Assembly: GCA_035236585.1 (NCBI GenBank)
Contig: CP141127.1
Span: 62,725,495-62,789,494, forward strand
Source of the DNA: Warburgia ugandensis
Lineage: Eukaryota > Streptophyta > Magnoliopsida > Canellales > Canellaceae
Length of the DNA stretch: 64,000 nucleotides
Reading direction: 5' to 3'
This document shows, piece after piece, positions 54,301-62,585 of this stretch (within the stretch, counting starts at the first letter, position 1; every line of letters starts with the position of its first letter). Made by a program: the position numbers and the translations under genes. A model generated the notes under the pieces. That model had not been told where the DNA came from, did not search any database, and saw only the letters and a list, made by a program, of their open reading frames with translations.

Positions 54301-56068
54301 GGAACTGTTTTGTCTTGAATTTGAAATCTTCGTTTTCTTTACCTTGAGAGGACAAATTTGGCTTAGATTCTTTTTCAAGGTTATACCCTGTTTGCTACAT
54401 AACTGGCAGTTTCAATTTATAGAGAAAGTATATGTGTTTTTGGAGAGTAGTGTTCAAAATGATGGATTTAAAATTTGATGGTCTTTTGTATTGATTTAAC
54501 TATGATTCCTGGTGAATGTTAAGTTGAATTTTGTGCTTGCTGATCATGGACCTTAACCGCAGGTTAACTCTTTTGTATGATTCAGATTCTTGAAGCACCG
54601 AATGAGGAAGAAGTTTCTCTACTTCTGGAGATATTTGGGTGAGTGCTTTCAACTGTGAATGCTATATCTGAGTGTTGCTGAGTTTCTGACCTGTATTGCT
54701 TTGTTCTATGTCAAAAGTGATACAAAATTCCATAATGTACAATTGTGAATTAGTCCAATGAACTATCTCTTGTTTTCCATTTCTGTGCTTAATGCTATAC
54801 CTTGTAGAAAAACCACAAAATGGATGAAAAGCAGACTTCTCAGTCATGTTCGGAATGAATATTTAGTGTAAAAATAGACCCTAAGAAGTTAGGCTACTAA
54901 TATTATGAATTGAGATACAAAGATGACAGTGTCTACTGTTGATAACTACTCGTATGATTGTACTCAATGTAGTTATTAAGGGAACAAGACATGAGCATTG
55001 AAATATGTTGGTGAGATGATAATTATTACTGAACTTTCTGCAGCCTTACTCGAAGAGTGTACAGACCAAAGTTAAAGTAAGAGTAAGTCAATAATATCTG
55101 GTATGAAGAAGAGTTTATGATTAGATTGGCTGAATTCTAGTTGTGAGATTGTCAGTCTCCCATATATACGTACTTGACACTTCCTGTAGAAAAGGACCTC
55201 TTAGTGTGCTGCTCTTGTGTGAAACTCATTTTTTTTTTTTTTTTGTGTTTGTGTGTGTGTTCAATTATGACTTCCTTGGTTCGCAGCATAGACAAGCGAG
55301 CAGAGCCCAGGAAAGGGCGAAGCCCATCACAGAACAGTTAACTAGAAGTAGAAGACTCAAGCAAGCATAGGCTTTCTTATTGGGGAGAACTTTTCTTTAT
55401 CTAATGTTAATTAACTTGTTGTTTCTGGGTGAGATTGCCATCTTTATTTGTAGACAGGGTGTTGTCTGTGGTAGAAAAGTACAACCCCCACCCCCCCCCC
55501 CCCCCCCAAAAAAAAAAAAAAAAAGAAGTTCAAAGTGATCTGAAAATATTAGTAGGGCAGGCAGGTCAGGCATTAAATTTACAGGAGTATAAACATTGAC
55601 CTTCCAACAAAATGCTTGAAATGGCTTTTACCTAATTTGTTTCTTTTGAGTATAACCATTGCTGCCAAACTCTTGAGTCCTTGGTGAGTACTTCTAAGTG
55701 TCAATGAGATAATTGGATTCGAAACCAAAACCTCTTGGTTGTGAGACTGGGCACTTTACCAACTTGGTAAGTGTTTAACACTCATGCTTAGTGAATAGTT
55801 AGCAGCACCTGTTCAACTGAGTTATTTAAGATCACAGATGCAGTTTACTAGGATATGAGAATAAAATTGTTTTATACGTAGATTTCATTGCTTTTATGAA
55901 CTCAGAAAGTTCAAGTTCTTGGGTTGATGGTTAGTGAGATTTAATCTAACTATCTTCTTTCGGGTTTACAGTCTCTGTTTGACAGGTGGAAAGGAAGTCC
56001 ACAATGCTATTGTTAGTAGCATACAAGACTTGGCAAAATCATTCGCGAGCTACCAAGATGAAGTATTG
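29864..56068 (+). CDS. Host gene: conserved plant protein of unknown exact function, 5 exons, 3' part beyond the window
   Basis: Five exons (29864-30001, 35608-35829, 43242-43337, 54586-54638, 55972-56068) join to 606 nt, 202 codons without a stop. All four complete introns are GT-AG. The joined product starts [19 protein letters not shown], continues with an amphipathic basic segment ([20 protein letters not shown]), then [17 protein letters not shown], and ends in this window with [16 protein letters not shown] and YQDEVL. I recognise this as the N-terminal part of a plant-wide family usually annotated only loosely (coiled-coil or USO1/golgin-like proteins). I am not certain of a gene name or function. 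No signal peptide or membrane segment is visible. The family is several hundred residues long, so more exons are expected downstream, and I did not find the next one before 64000. Introns of 5.6, 7.4, 11.2 and 1.3 kb are inflated by transposons. Exon phases are consistent, so the gene looks intact as far as it goes. Confidence 0.85.
30621..30887 (-). mobile_element. Fragment resembling the end of a LARD-type LTR
   Basis: 'tgtaatgccctgggttttt' and the following 250 bases resemble the left ends of the repeats at 16159, 22514 and 6887 (TGACGACC..GGGTTTT, then 'gaattccttttg...'). LINE copy B is inserted in or just after it. Confidence 0.4.
30904..32276 (-). mobile_element. LINE copy B, RTE-clade, 5'-truncated, with target duplication
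   Basis: About 1.37 kb of the reverse transcriptase half on the minus strand. The segment 31917-31717 encodes the RT region ending ...[11 protein letters not shown], with [18 protein letters not shown]. The segment 31704-31420 begins [13 protein letters not shown], a FADD-type catalytic box, and continues through [26 protein letters not shown]. The two lie in different frames, so the copy is dead. The 3' end has the family TCATCATCATC run. Flanks at 30888-30903 (TAGTACTTTAACACAT) and 32277-32292 (TAGAACTTTAATACAT) match at 14 of 16 bases and look like the target-site duplication. About 60 bp of extra sequence lies near 32041-32100. Confidence 0.85.
33265..33306 (+). repeat. (CT)n followed by (AT)n microsatellite
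   Basis: About 24 bp of CT followed by about 19 bp of AT inside intron 1. Confidence 0.95.
35608..35829 (+). CDS. Host gene exon 2
   Basis: 74 codons, from [17 protein letters not shown] to SPRKASL, phase 0 at both ends. Acceptor tttgcag|ggt, donor tta|gtgagt. It contains the conserved segment [20 protein letters not shown]. Confidence 0.88.
36715..36775. mobile_element. Possible end fragment of the same hAT family
   Basis: 'ctatgtagttaaaggcg' followed by 'cctaggcgcaag' matches the left terminal repeat and GGCGC-rich subterminal sequence of the hAT element at 45196. No right end was found, so this is a fragment at best. Confidence 0.45.
38276..38280. repeat. Left target-site duplication of the chromovirus
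   Basis: GCCTT directly before the left LTR, repeated at 41530-41534 directly after the right LTR. Confidence 0.9.
38281..38652 (-). repeat. Chromovirus 3' LTR (left copy)
   Basis: 372 bp. By eye it differs from the other LTR at about 16 positions plus two small indels, near 4-5 percent. The integrase/chromodomain frame runs into it and stops at 38580. Confidence 0.92.
38580..41130 (-). pseudogene. Broken gag-pol of the chromovirus
   Basis: Read on the minus strand. Gag starts at 41130, thirty bases inside the 5' LTR, with a coiled-coil-like segment ([19 protein letters not shown]), then changes frame near 41000. [22 protein letters not shown] follows, then a stop near 40705, and [14 protein letters not shown] gag continues to 40377. 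A zinc-knuckle-like [13 protein letters not shown] lies near 40100, and a protease active site [13 protein letters not shown] near 39850. The RT segment 39473-38856 keeps [35 protein letters not shown] and [14 protein letters not shown]. It ends just before the YVDD catalytic box, which is deleted. After a stop, 38852-38580 encodes a chromodomain ([21 protein letters not shown]). At least two frame changes and two stops mean no functional polyprotein. Confidence 0.9.
41160..41529 (-). repeat. Chromovirus 5' LTR (right copy)
   Basis: 370 bp, the partner of 38281-38652. It also carries the copied end of the chromodomain frame ([11 protein letters not shown] near 41500), as expected if the stop codon lies in the LTR. 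Confidence 0.92.
41530..41534. repeat. Right target-site duplication of the chromovirus
   Basis: GCCTT, identical to 38276-38280. Confidence 0.9.
43242..43337 (+). CDS. Host gene exon 3
   Basis: 32 codons, [20 protein letters not shown] through EGVTLSM, phase 0 at both ends. Acceptor gatcag|gtt, donor atg|gtgagt. Confidence 0.88.
43745..43761. repeat. Target-site duplication, left of SINE 1
   Basis: 17 bp TATTATAGTATGGCCAT, repeated exactly at 43943-43959. Confidence 0.92.
43762..43942 (+). mobile_element. Au-type SINE, copy 1
   Basis: About 181 bp, tRNA-derived head with internal polymerase III boxes: A box around 'tggcgcaacggtaaaag' and B box around 'ggtcacgggttcaaggc'. The Au family body follows ('cagcctcttgcaaaatgcaa', 'cccttgtggtctgcccctt'), ending 'gggctgcccttt'. 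The exact 17-bp target duplication shows insertion by target-primed reverse transcription. It depends on LINE enzymes in trans. Confidence 0.92.
43943..43959. repeat. Target-site duplication, right of SINE 1
   Basis: Identical to 43745-43761. Confidence 0.92.
44845..44857. repeat. Target-site duplication, 3' side of LINE C
   Basis: TATATGTATATAT, repeated at 52444-52456. The sequence is simple, so chance similarity is possible, but it sits exactly at both element ends. Confidence 0.7.
45188..45195. repeat. Target-site duplication, left of the hAT element
   Basis: CCACTCAC, matching CCACTCAT at 49581-49588 in 7 of 8 bases. 8 bp is the hAT duplication size. Confidence 0.85.
45196..49580 (-). 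mobile_element. hAT superfamily DNA transposon, 4.4 kb, inserted in LINE C
   Basis: Terminal inverted repeats: CTATGTAGTCACAGGCGC at the left and, read on the other strand, CTATATAGTCATAGGCGC at the right (16 of 18 match). An 8-bp target duplication lies in the LINE. Both subterminal regions (45205-45290 and 49415-49575) are unusually CpG-rich with many GGCGC/GCGCC motifs. The interior carries a multi-exon transposase on the minus strand. The split LINE sequence resumes exactly across the insertion. Confidence 0.92.
45696..48596 (-). pseudogene. hAT transposase gene (BED finger, DUF659, C-terminal dimerisation), broken
   Basis: Exons on the minus strand. 48596-48261 is a BED zinc finger, with [20 protein letters not shown] followed by GGH. 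The next part, 48340-47900, is in another frame: acidic linker, then [19 protein letters not shown]. 47643-47410 is a DUF659-type segment ([20 protein letters not shown]). 47295 to about 46500 is the transposase core with [17 protein letters not shown] and the LNPSIYYD region. About 46417-46299 and 46180-45696 form the C-terminal dimerisation domain, with [20 protein letters not shown] and KRNWSVFE, joined through an ATATAG acceptor, an AAT|GTAAGC donor and a TTTTCAG acceptor, then an acidic tail. The frame change near 48300 and in-frame stops at 46095-46097 and 46071-46073 suggest the gene no longer makes full transposase. Confidence 0.85.
49581..49588. repeat. Target-site duplication, right of the hAT element
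   Basis: CCACTCAT; see the partner at 45188-45195. Confidence 0.85.
52115..52306 (-). repeat. Triple tandem repeat (about 70 bp) at the 5' end of LINE C
   Basis: Units at about 52115-52182, 52183-52251 and 52252-52306 (last one partial). Each has, on the plus strand, a 'tttcc(a/t)ttgcacc(t/c)gg' start, a 'gatgca..g' middle, a 'tcgctt/tgctta' box, and an end near 'gaa(c/t)gccctagcag'. The same three units occur in LINE D. Confidence 0.8.
52444..52456. repeat. Target-site duplication, 5' side of LINE C
   Basis: TATATGTATATAT; see the partner at 44845-44857. Confidence 0.7.
53606..53785 (-). mobile_element. Au-type SINE, copy 2, reverse orientation
   Basis: The reverse complement of the Au body: 'aagggcagcctggtgcatga' at one end and 'ttgcgccaaggctccccttc' at the other, with the polymerase III B box (gaacccttgacctcaaggtc) between. 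More diverged than copies 1 and 3. No convincing target duplication. Confidence 0.88.
54586..54638 (+). CDS. Host gene exon 4
   Basis: 53 nt: [17 protein letters not shown] plus two bases of the next codon. Acceptor attcag|att, donor gg|gtgagt, phase 0 in and phase 2 out. Follows TLSM of exon 3 directly. Confidence 0.87.
54639..55971 (+). other. Host gene intron 4 (1.3 kb)
   Basis: Donor gtgagt, acceptor tttacag. No gene or element recognised. It contains a run of T followed by GT repeats (about 55229-55260) and a poly-C/poly-A tract (55485-55524). Confidence 0.85.
55485..55524 (+). repeat. Adjoining poly-C and poly-A tracts
   Basis: About 22 C (interrupted once by A) directly followed by 17 A. 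Such tracts are prone to sequencing error, so the lengths are uncertain. Confidence 0.9.
55972..56068 (+). CDS. Host gene exon 5 (last one found)
   Basis: 97 nt completing the split Gly codon, then [20 protein letters not shown] to YQDEVL. Acceptor tttacag|t, donor ttg|gtacag, leaving in phase 0. The family continues well beyond this point. Confidence 0.87.
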
Positions 56069-56756
56069 GTACAGTTATAAGTACTCATTTCTTTTCCTTA
56101 TATGTTTGTCACCAATAGTTGCACTCCAAGTTTAACTGTTTGTATCTTGTTTCTTCTGATGAAACTGGAATGGAGATTTAGCTTTCTGCAAAGTAGTCTA
56201 AACCTTAATGTATATACATGTCCATATATAGAAGAAACATGAATACCTCTCTACTTATTATCCAGTCTGGTTACCATGATGTTAAATGCGCAGTTTGCAG
56301 AACACGAGTTATCTTATTTTTTTCCTGAAAAATGTACAAACTTCTCTTACTGCTAACAGCATATCCTTGGACCACGTGTTTTTGAGAGAGTACGTGCTTG
56401 GATGTCTTGTCCTCCACAAGGAAACATGTCTGTAAGTCCAGATGTCATGGATTAGAATGACAAGGTTCACAATTGACTCTTCTCTTTCATAATTTAGTAA
56501 CCAGCATTTCATCTTTGGTGCTGGAGACATGATTATCCCTCCTTTGAGAAGAATTTAATTTATATTAGTCCATGCTATTTGTTTGATTTTGTATTCATAG
56601 TAGGTCCTACCTAATGGTTCGTAAAAGAAAAATTAATTATTTTGATAAAAATATAGAAAGAAAAGATCTTTGGAATTTCCCAGAAAATGTCCAGTGTTTT
56701 TTCATCAGTGATGTAGGACAACTTGAAGGACCATAAAACTGAAGAAGTTTAACACA
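56069..56756 (+). other. Start of host gene intron 5
   Basis: Begins with the gtacag donor after exon 5. AT-rich, no gene recognised. Confidence 0.7.
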
Positions 56757-56772
56757 TGGAAGCAACATTGTT
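56757..56772. repeat. Target-site duplication, 3' side of LINE D
   Basis: TGGAAGCAACATTGTT, matching 60190-60205 at 15 of 16 bases. Confidence 0.88.
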
Positions 56773-58113
56773 CATCAACATTATTAGGACCTTATCCCAA
56801 TTAAGCACATGAATCTTGTTCCTCCATTCCTCTCTATTAAGTGTCATAGCTTCATTTAGTCCTAAAGTTTTTAAATCTTTTCTCACCACTTCTGCCCATG
56901 CTCTTTTGGGCCTTCCCCTTGCCCTTTTAGAACCTTTGACTTGGATTGCCTCATTCCATCTAACTGGTGCCCTTTTTGGTCTATGTTGGACGTGTTCAAA
57001 CCATCTTAGTCTAATCTCCCTCATCTTGTTACCCATTGGTGCTACTCCTAAGTTTCCTCTACTGTTTTCATTTCTAATTGTATCCTTTTTTGTCTTGCCA
57101 CTCATCCTTTTCAACATCTGCATTTTGGCAACACTTATCCTATGTACTTGTTGTTCCTTAACTGCCTAACACACTGATCCACAGAATATGGCTAGCCTTA
57201 CAGCCATCCTATAGAATTTTCCTTTAAGTTTAAGTGGCACCATCTGATCACTTAAAACTCCAGAAGAACATCTCCATTTGTTCCAACTCACTTTAGATAC
57301 TCTGCGTAACCTCCTTCTTAATCTCCCTACTCATGAATTACCGATCCAAAGTATCGAAAGTGTTCTTTTAGGGGTACTTCTTGGTTATCAATCTTTACTG
57401 GTGCTCCACTACCACTCCTCTTCTTGCTAAAATTGGATTCCATATACTTTCTTAGTTCGTCTAATTTTAAATCCTTCAGATTGCAATGCATCTCTCCATA
57501 ACTCTAGCTTTGTGTGCTCTCTTGTCTTATCAATCAAAACTATATCATTTGCCAATAATATGCACCATGGAATCTCCTTGTGCAGATGTTTTGTTAACTC
57601 ATCCTTAACTATTGTCAAAAGGTACGGGCTCAATGTTGATCCTTGTTGCAATCCTATAGTGATAGGAAAATCACCTATCTCTCTACTAGTGGTCCTAATG
57701 TTTGTTACTGCTATCTCATACATATCCTTAATTATGTCTATATATCTCTATGAAATCCCTTTCTTGTCCAACACCATGATATTAACTCTCTAGGGAACTT
57801 ATTATAAGCTTTTTCTAAGTCAATAAAGACCATGTGGAGGTCCTTCCTTATCTCCCTATATTTCTCTATCAATTGTCTAAGCAAGAAAATAGCTTCCATG
57901 GAGACTTTCCAGGCATGAAACCAAACCGGTTCTTTGATACTTGTCTCGTGTCGTAGCTTCTTCTCTATTATGCTTTCAAAAAGTTTCATAGTATGGCTCA
58001 TAAGTTTGATCCCCCAATAACCATTGCAACTCTGTATATCCTTTATTCTTGTAAATTGGTACAATAGAGCTCTTCCTCCATTCATTTGGCATTTTCTTCA
58101 ATTTCACAATCTT

Positions 58114-58130
58114 ATTAAACAATTTTTTCA
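58114..58130. repeat. Target-site duplication, left of SINE 3
   Basis: 17 bp ATTAAACAATTTTTTCA from LINE D, repeated exactly at 58311-58327. Confidence 0.92.
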
Positions 58131-58310
58131 GAAGGGGATCCTTGGCGCAACGGTAAAAGTTGTCGTCATGTGACCTTGAGGTCACGGGTTCAAGGCGTGG
58201 AATCAGCCTCTTGTAAAATGCAAGGTAAGGCTGCCTACTATAGGCCCTTGTGGTCCGCCCCTTCCCGGGACCCCGCATAGGCTGGAGCTTCATGCACCGG
58301 GGCTGCCTTT
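58131..58310 (+). mobile_element. Au-type SINE, copy 3, inserted in LINE D
   Basis: 180 bp, very similar to copy 1 by eye, with the same A-box (tggcgcaacggtaaaag) and B-box (ggtcacgggttcaaggc) regions and 'ggggctgccttt' end. The exact 17-bp duplication of LINE sequence shows it arrived after the LINE. Confidence 0.93.
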
Positions 58311-58327
58311 ATTAAACAATTTTTTCA
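58311..58327. repeat. Target-site duplication, right of SINE 3
   Basis: Identical to 58114-58130. Confidence 0.92.
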
Positions 58328-59851
58328 ATCGAACTACCCTAGTATCTCCTTATACTTCCAAACCTCTATTGGTATAACATTAATCCGCAAAACCTTTCCC
58401 CATTTCAACTTTTTCAATGCCTCTTTCACTTCAGGTATTCTAATCCTACTGTCATATCTATAATGCCTAATGTTATTTGAGATTATGGTACTTTCAATTC
58501 CTATATTCTCATGGTAATTGTAATTTAGCAATTTTGAAATTAACTTTCCCATCTTTGTCTAATCTCGTCATCTTTGACTAGTACCCTTTGGTTATCACTT
58601 AATGTGGTTTAAGTCCTTACTTTTCCTTTCTTTTGCTTTCGCGAGTTTAAACACATCTTTTTCAATTTCTCTTGCTCTTAATCTATTATAGAGATCATCA
58701 TATGCCTTGAGTTTAGTCTCACTTACTATTCTTTTAGCAACCTTTTTAGCATTCTTATATTGCTCAAAGTTTTCATTATTTTTATTCCTTTGCTATGATT
58801 TAAAACACACTAGATTCTCTTTAATAAACTTTTTTGCACTTTTTCACTCCACCACCAAGTTTACTTTGTTGGTAGCCTTTACCATTAGATACTCTTAGGA
58901 CATCTTTTCCCACTTTCTTAATGGGCGTGGCCATAGTAGTCCACATGGTGTTTACTTCTGTTTCATCATTTCAGTTTCCTTCTACTATCGACTTGTTTGT
59001 GAATGATGTTATTTTCTCTCCTTTTAAGTTCCACCACTTAGTTTTTGGACACCTATTAAGTTCATTTCCTTTTTTCCATACTTTAATATAGATCTATAAT
59101 CATTAATCTGTGTTGTGAGTTTAGACTCTCATCCAGTATCACCTTACAATCCTTAGCATTGATCTTTTGCATTCCTAAGTAAGAAAAAGTCTATTTGGCT
59201 TTTTGTATAGTCCACTTTTAAAGATTAGTAAGTGTTCATCCCTCTTCTTAAAGTAGGCATTTGCTATAGTTAGGTTATATGCTAACACAAAATTGAGTAC
59301 CCATCTCATTTCTTTCTCTAATACCATACCCCCCATGTACCCTATCATATCTTTCTTTTTCTCTTCCTACATGACCATTACAATTGTCTCCTATGAATAT
59401 CTCCTCTGTGTTGGGAATGTCTTGCATGACTCCCTCTATATCTTCCCAGAACTGTCTCTTGATTCTATCCTCTAACCCTATTTGTAGTGCGTATGCACTA
59501 ATGACATTTATGATCTTCTCTCCTAGAACAAGTTTTAGTAGTATAATTCTTTAACTGGTTCTTTTAACATCAACAATTTTATCTTTTAATTCTTTATCTA
59601 CCATTATCCATACACTATTTCTATTATTGTCCTTGCCTACTTTCCAAAGCTTATACTCATTGAATTATCTAGTTTTAGCCCCTTTCCACTTGGTTTCTTG
59701 GATAAAAGTGATGTTGACTCTCCTACTATCTGCTAACTTTAGACTCTTGCATGTCAGTGGGCCTATATTTCATGTATTGATATGAATTTTGTTCTCTTAA
59801 CCTAGCCTATTTACCCACACACTTCTTGAACGGTGCAAGAACCAAGCATAT

Positions 59852-60046
59852 TTTCCACTGCACTTGGGTTTTCATGCAGCGCATTGCTTCTGAGGGAACG
59901 CTCTTGCAGCACTTGCCTATTTTCCATTACACCTGGGATCTCATGTGGCGTGTCGCTTTTGGGGGGAGCACCCTAGCAGGCCTTGTCCATTTTCCACCTC
60001 ATCTGGGAGCTGATGCAGTGCGTGGCTTACAAGGAACGCCCTAGCC
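59852..60046 (-). repeat. Triple tandem repeat (about 70 bp) at the 5' end of LINE D
   Basis: Units 59852-59920, 59921-59990 and 59991-60046 (partial). Each starts 'tttccac/att' and ends close to 'cgccctagca'. On the plus strand an open frame crosses them, but it is a by-product of the repeat. Confidence 0.85.
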
Positions 60047-60189
60047 TCAAGGAATGTCATGAATCGATTCATGCATGGGGTTTGCTATGGGTTTTCCTTG
60101 CTTCACCTGATGCAAAACCCTCCTTTAACTGGGCTTGGGATTGGCTGCGATAAAACCATATAGAACTAAAAACCACACAGGCGGGGAGT

Positions 60190-60205
60190 TGGAAGCAAAA
60201 TTGTT
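60190..60205. repeat. Target-site duplication, 5' side of LINE D
   Basis: TGGAAGCAAAATTGTT; see the partner at 56757-56772. Confidence 0.88.
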
Positions 60206-61060
60206 GAAGAAGATGATTCAGGAAAGTGGAATTTGATGACACGAAGAAGAGTGAGGACTAAAGCAGAATCAAGAAAGTGATTAATGAACGAATGAGGAAG
60301 ACAAGTACTGCTGCAATTTAGTTTTCAGGAAAACTCATTTACTTGGACTATAACAGCTTCAGTATTTAGCAATTAATTGGTTTTGATTGTCTAATATCTT
60401 TAGAATGTAAAAACTTCCTAGCCTTTAACAGCCCACGAATTTAGCATCTTCTTCCAGTTCATTAGTTAAGATAGTCCCTTAAAAACATCAACAGTGAATC
60501 AGTGGATTAACATGAAGAGGGTTAATTAAGTTTCGACTTCCTTAAACAACAAATTATTACTGCTAGCCATTTGTTTGACTGAAATAAAACAAAACATCTA
60601 AGATTTATAAGTAAATATCCACAGGACCCTAAAAATGAGTAATTTATCACTCTTTAAGTCTCTGGGGAAAACAAAACAGGAAAACCAACTTGGGTGTTTG
60701 CTAACAGTCTAAGTGGCATCAGTTCCTTCCAAAGGAGGCACTGACCATAGGTACTTGGGGGTTCCAGAACAGAAGTGAAGTAACAATTAGATTGTTGTCG
60801 AGGATAATTGGGGTTTCAATGGTTGACTTCATCTAATGATGGGTGTTCAGGAATAGTGAAATGAATTAGAACAAGGCACCAATATGAGGATTATAAAAGA
60901 GAATGGAGAAAGGACAAAAAGGGTAGAAGGATCTGCCTAAGGATTCACAGCAAAGGGGTTGTAAGAGCAAGATTCAATTGGTATCTCATTGAGATCAATC
61001 ACTCAAATCTTCTCTCTCTAAGAGAAAATTTTGAGAATCCCCTACAGAAGTCGCTTTCGT
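60206..61060. other. Probable intron sequence of the host gene
   Basis: No exon, RNA or element recognised. I searched for the next exon of the host gene here and did not find it. Confidence 0.4.
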
Positions 61061-62380
61061 TCGAAGATGTTAAATGTTGTTGATGCGAACAGATCAGGAA
61101 TTATGCTTCTAAATGTCCACAAACTCGCAATCGCTTTTTGATAGATGATGAAGTCGAAGAGTACGTAGATGATCAACTATTCGAGGGAGAAGACTAGCAG
61201 CCTTCTTTTAAGCAAGGGGCCAATGATGGTAAACATGATTATCATGATTCTTATGTTCCATGCCTTAGTAGGCCATCGACTATGTTATGCACCTAGGAAG
61301 GATGATTCTGATTGGCTTCAACATAATATTTTCCCCACAACATGTACTATGGAAGGCTATTATGTGAAGCTTATTATTGATTCTAGGAGTTGTGAAAATG
61401 TGGTGTCTTAAGAGGCGACAAACAAGTTTAACTTGAAAATGGAGACACACCAACAACCATGTAATCTAGCTTGGCTGAATAATGATAGTGAAGTCAAAAT
61501 TACTCAAAGGTGCCTTGTTTCATTCTCCGTTAGTGACAAGTATCTGGATGTTGTGTGGTGTGATGTTGTTCCTTTTGGTGCATGTCATCTTCCATTGGGA
61601 CGCCCTATGGCATTTTGGTTGTAGTGCCACACATGATGGATCATGCAATGCTTCTATCTTTTTCCAGGATGTTGAAAGTTTACTCTAATGCCTTCCAAGG
61701 GTGAAGAAGGGATCAACCAAGCAAAAGCCATTATATGCCTTTCTAGGCATGAGTTTGAGATTGCTTTTGAAGAGAGGGAGTTATGTTTGCCTTATTCTCT
61801 GCAGGCCAAGTTTTCTGACAAGTAAAATGCTAAAGCCATTGTATGCCTTTCTAGACATGAGTTTGAGACTACTTTAGAAGAGAGTGAAGTCATGTTCACC
61901 CGAGTCTCTACCAGCCATGTTTCTGACCAGCAAGATGTTAATGAGTATTCAGCTCATGGTTTAGCACTTTTGGAAGAAATTTGGGAAGGTTTTTTGGATG
62001 ATTTGCTACTTGGCTACCAATTTGGAAAATCAAGCACCATATTGATTATGCGATACTTATGAATTGTTAGTCCTATCGTGTGTCTCCTAAGGAACATGAA
62101 GAATTGAGGCACCAAGTTGAAGAACAATTGAAAACGGGTATGTTCATGAGAGTGCCAGTCCATGTGCTATTCTGGCCTTGTTCCAAAAAAAGGAGGGGTC
62201 ATGGAGGATGTGCATTGACCACCATGTCACAGTAAAATCACTATTAAGTATTATCCTACAATTCTACCATTGGAAGACATACTTAATCAAATAAACAGTC
62301 CAAACATTTTTTCAAAGATAAGACTTAAAAAGTGGATATCATCCAATCTGAATCCAGCCCCGTGATGAATGGATGATGCA
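61061..62380 (+). pseudogene. Decayed Ty3/gypsy gag-protease-RT fragment
   Basis: Degenerate but ordered retroelement domains. A zinc-knuckle remnant near 61075-61120 (CEQIRNYASKCPQTRN) is followed by an acidic EVEEYVDD stretch. A protease region at 61330-61625 reads LIIDSRSCENVVS (the usual DSGS changed to DSRS), then CLVSFSVSDKYLDVVWCDVV and PLGRPM. Traces of the N-terminal reverse transcriptase lie near 61930-62330 (YSAHGLALLEEI, LVPKKGG, YYPTILPLEDIL). Many stops and frame changes. No LTR or target duplication was identified. It is a different gypsy lineage from the chromovirus, judging by the protease sequence. Confidence 0.8.
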
Positions 62381-62544
62381 TCACACCCAAAATTTTAACG
62401 TTTAAAACCTTGAGGCACAACAACTCCTAGGTATTCAATCGTTTATGATAAATGAATGAGATGTTAGATCCTTTTAACCTTTAAGAATTAATTTGAGTAC
62501 ACAAAGCACTAGTATAACATAAGTTGAAATTTAATTAAAGAACC
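62381..62544. other. Short unassigned stretch
   Basis: AT-rich, nothing recognised. Confidence 0.4.
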
Positions 62545-62577
62545 AAATGTCCCATTCATCATTGTCGTCAAAGCCTT

Positions 62578-62585
62578 GTCCTGAT
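62578..62585. repeat. Target-site duplication, left of the small hAT element
   Basis: GTCCTGAT, matching GTCTCGAT at 63223-63230 in 6 of 8 bases. Confidence 0.6.

Larger units (their letters stand above)
43338..54585 (+). other. Host gene intron 3 (11.2 kb)
   Basis: Donor gtgagt, acceptor attcag. It contains a SINE (43762), LINE C (44858-52443) split by a hAT element (45196-49580), and a second SINE (53606). The remaining parts, 43960-44844, 52457-53605 and 53790-54585, show no gene. Confidence 0.85.
56773..60189 (-). mobile_element. LINE copy D, RTE-clade, full length, split by a SINE
   Basis: About 3.22 kb without the SINE and its duplication. Minus strand, 5' to 3': start near CCGCCTGTGTGG (60185), three 70-bp tandem units (60046-59852), decayed endonuclease (about 59760-59290), and reverse transcriptase. 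In the RT, 58552-58334 is the N-terminal part with KVLRINVIPIEVWKYKE, and 58085-57738 has [18 protein letters not shown] and FIDLEKAYNKFPRELIS. The segment 57723-57427 has GLQQGSTLSPYLL and a mutated catalytic box [14 protein letters not shown] in place of FADD. The C-terminal tail 57123-56816 has [20 protein letters not shown]. The mutated box and frame changes mean it is inactive. The 16-bp target duplication fixes both ends. Confidence 0.9.

Noticed and set aside
60206..61060. Next exon of the host gene
   Set aside because: No acceptor followed by sequence resembling the expected continuation was found.
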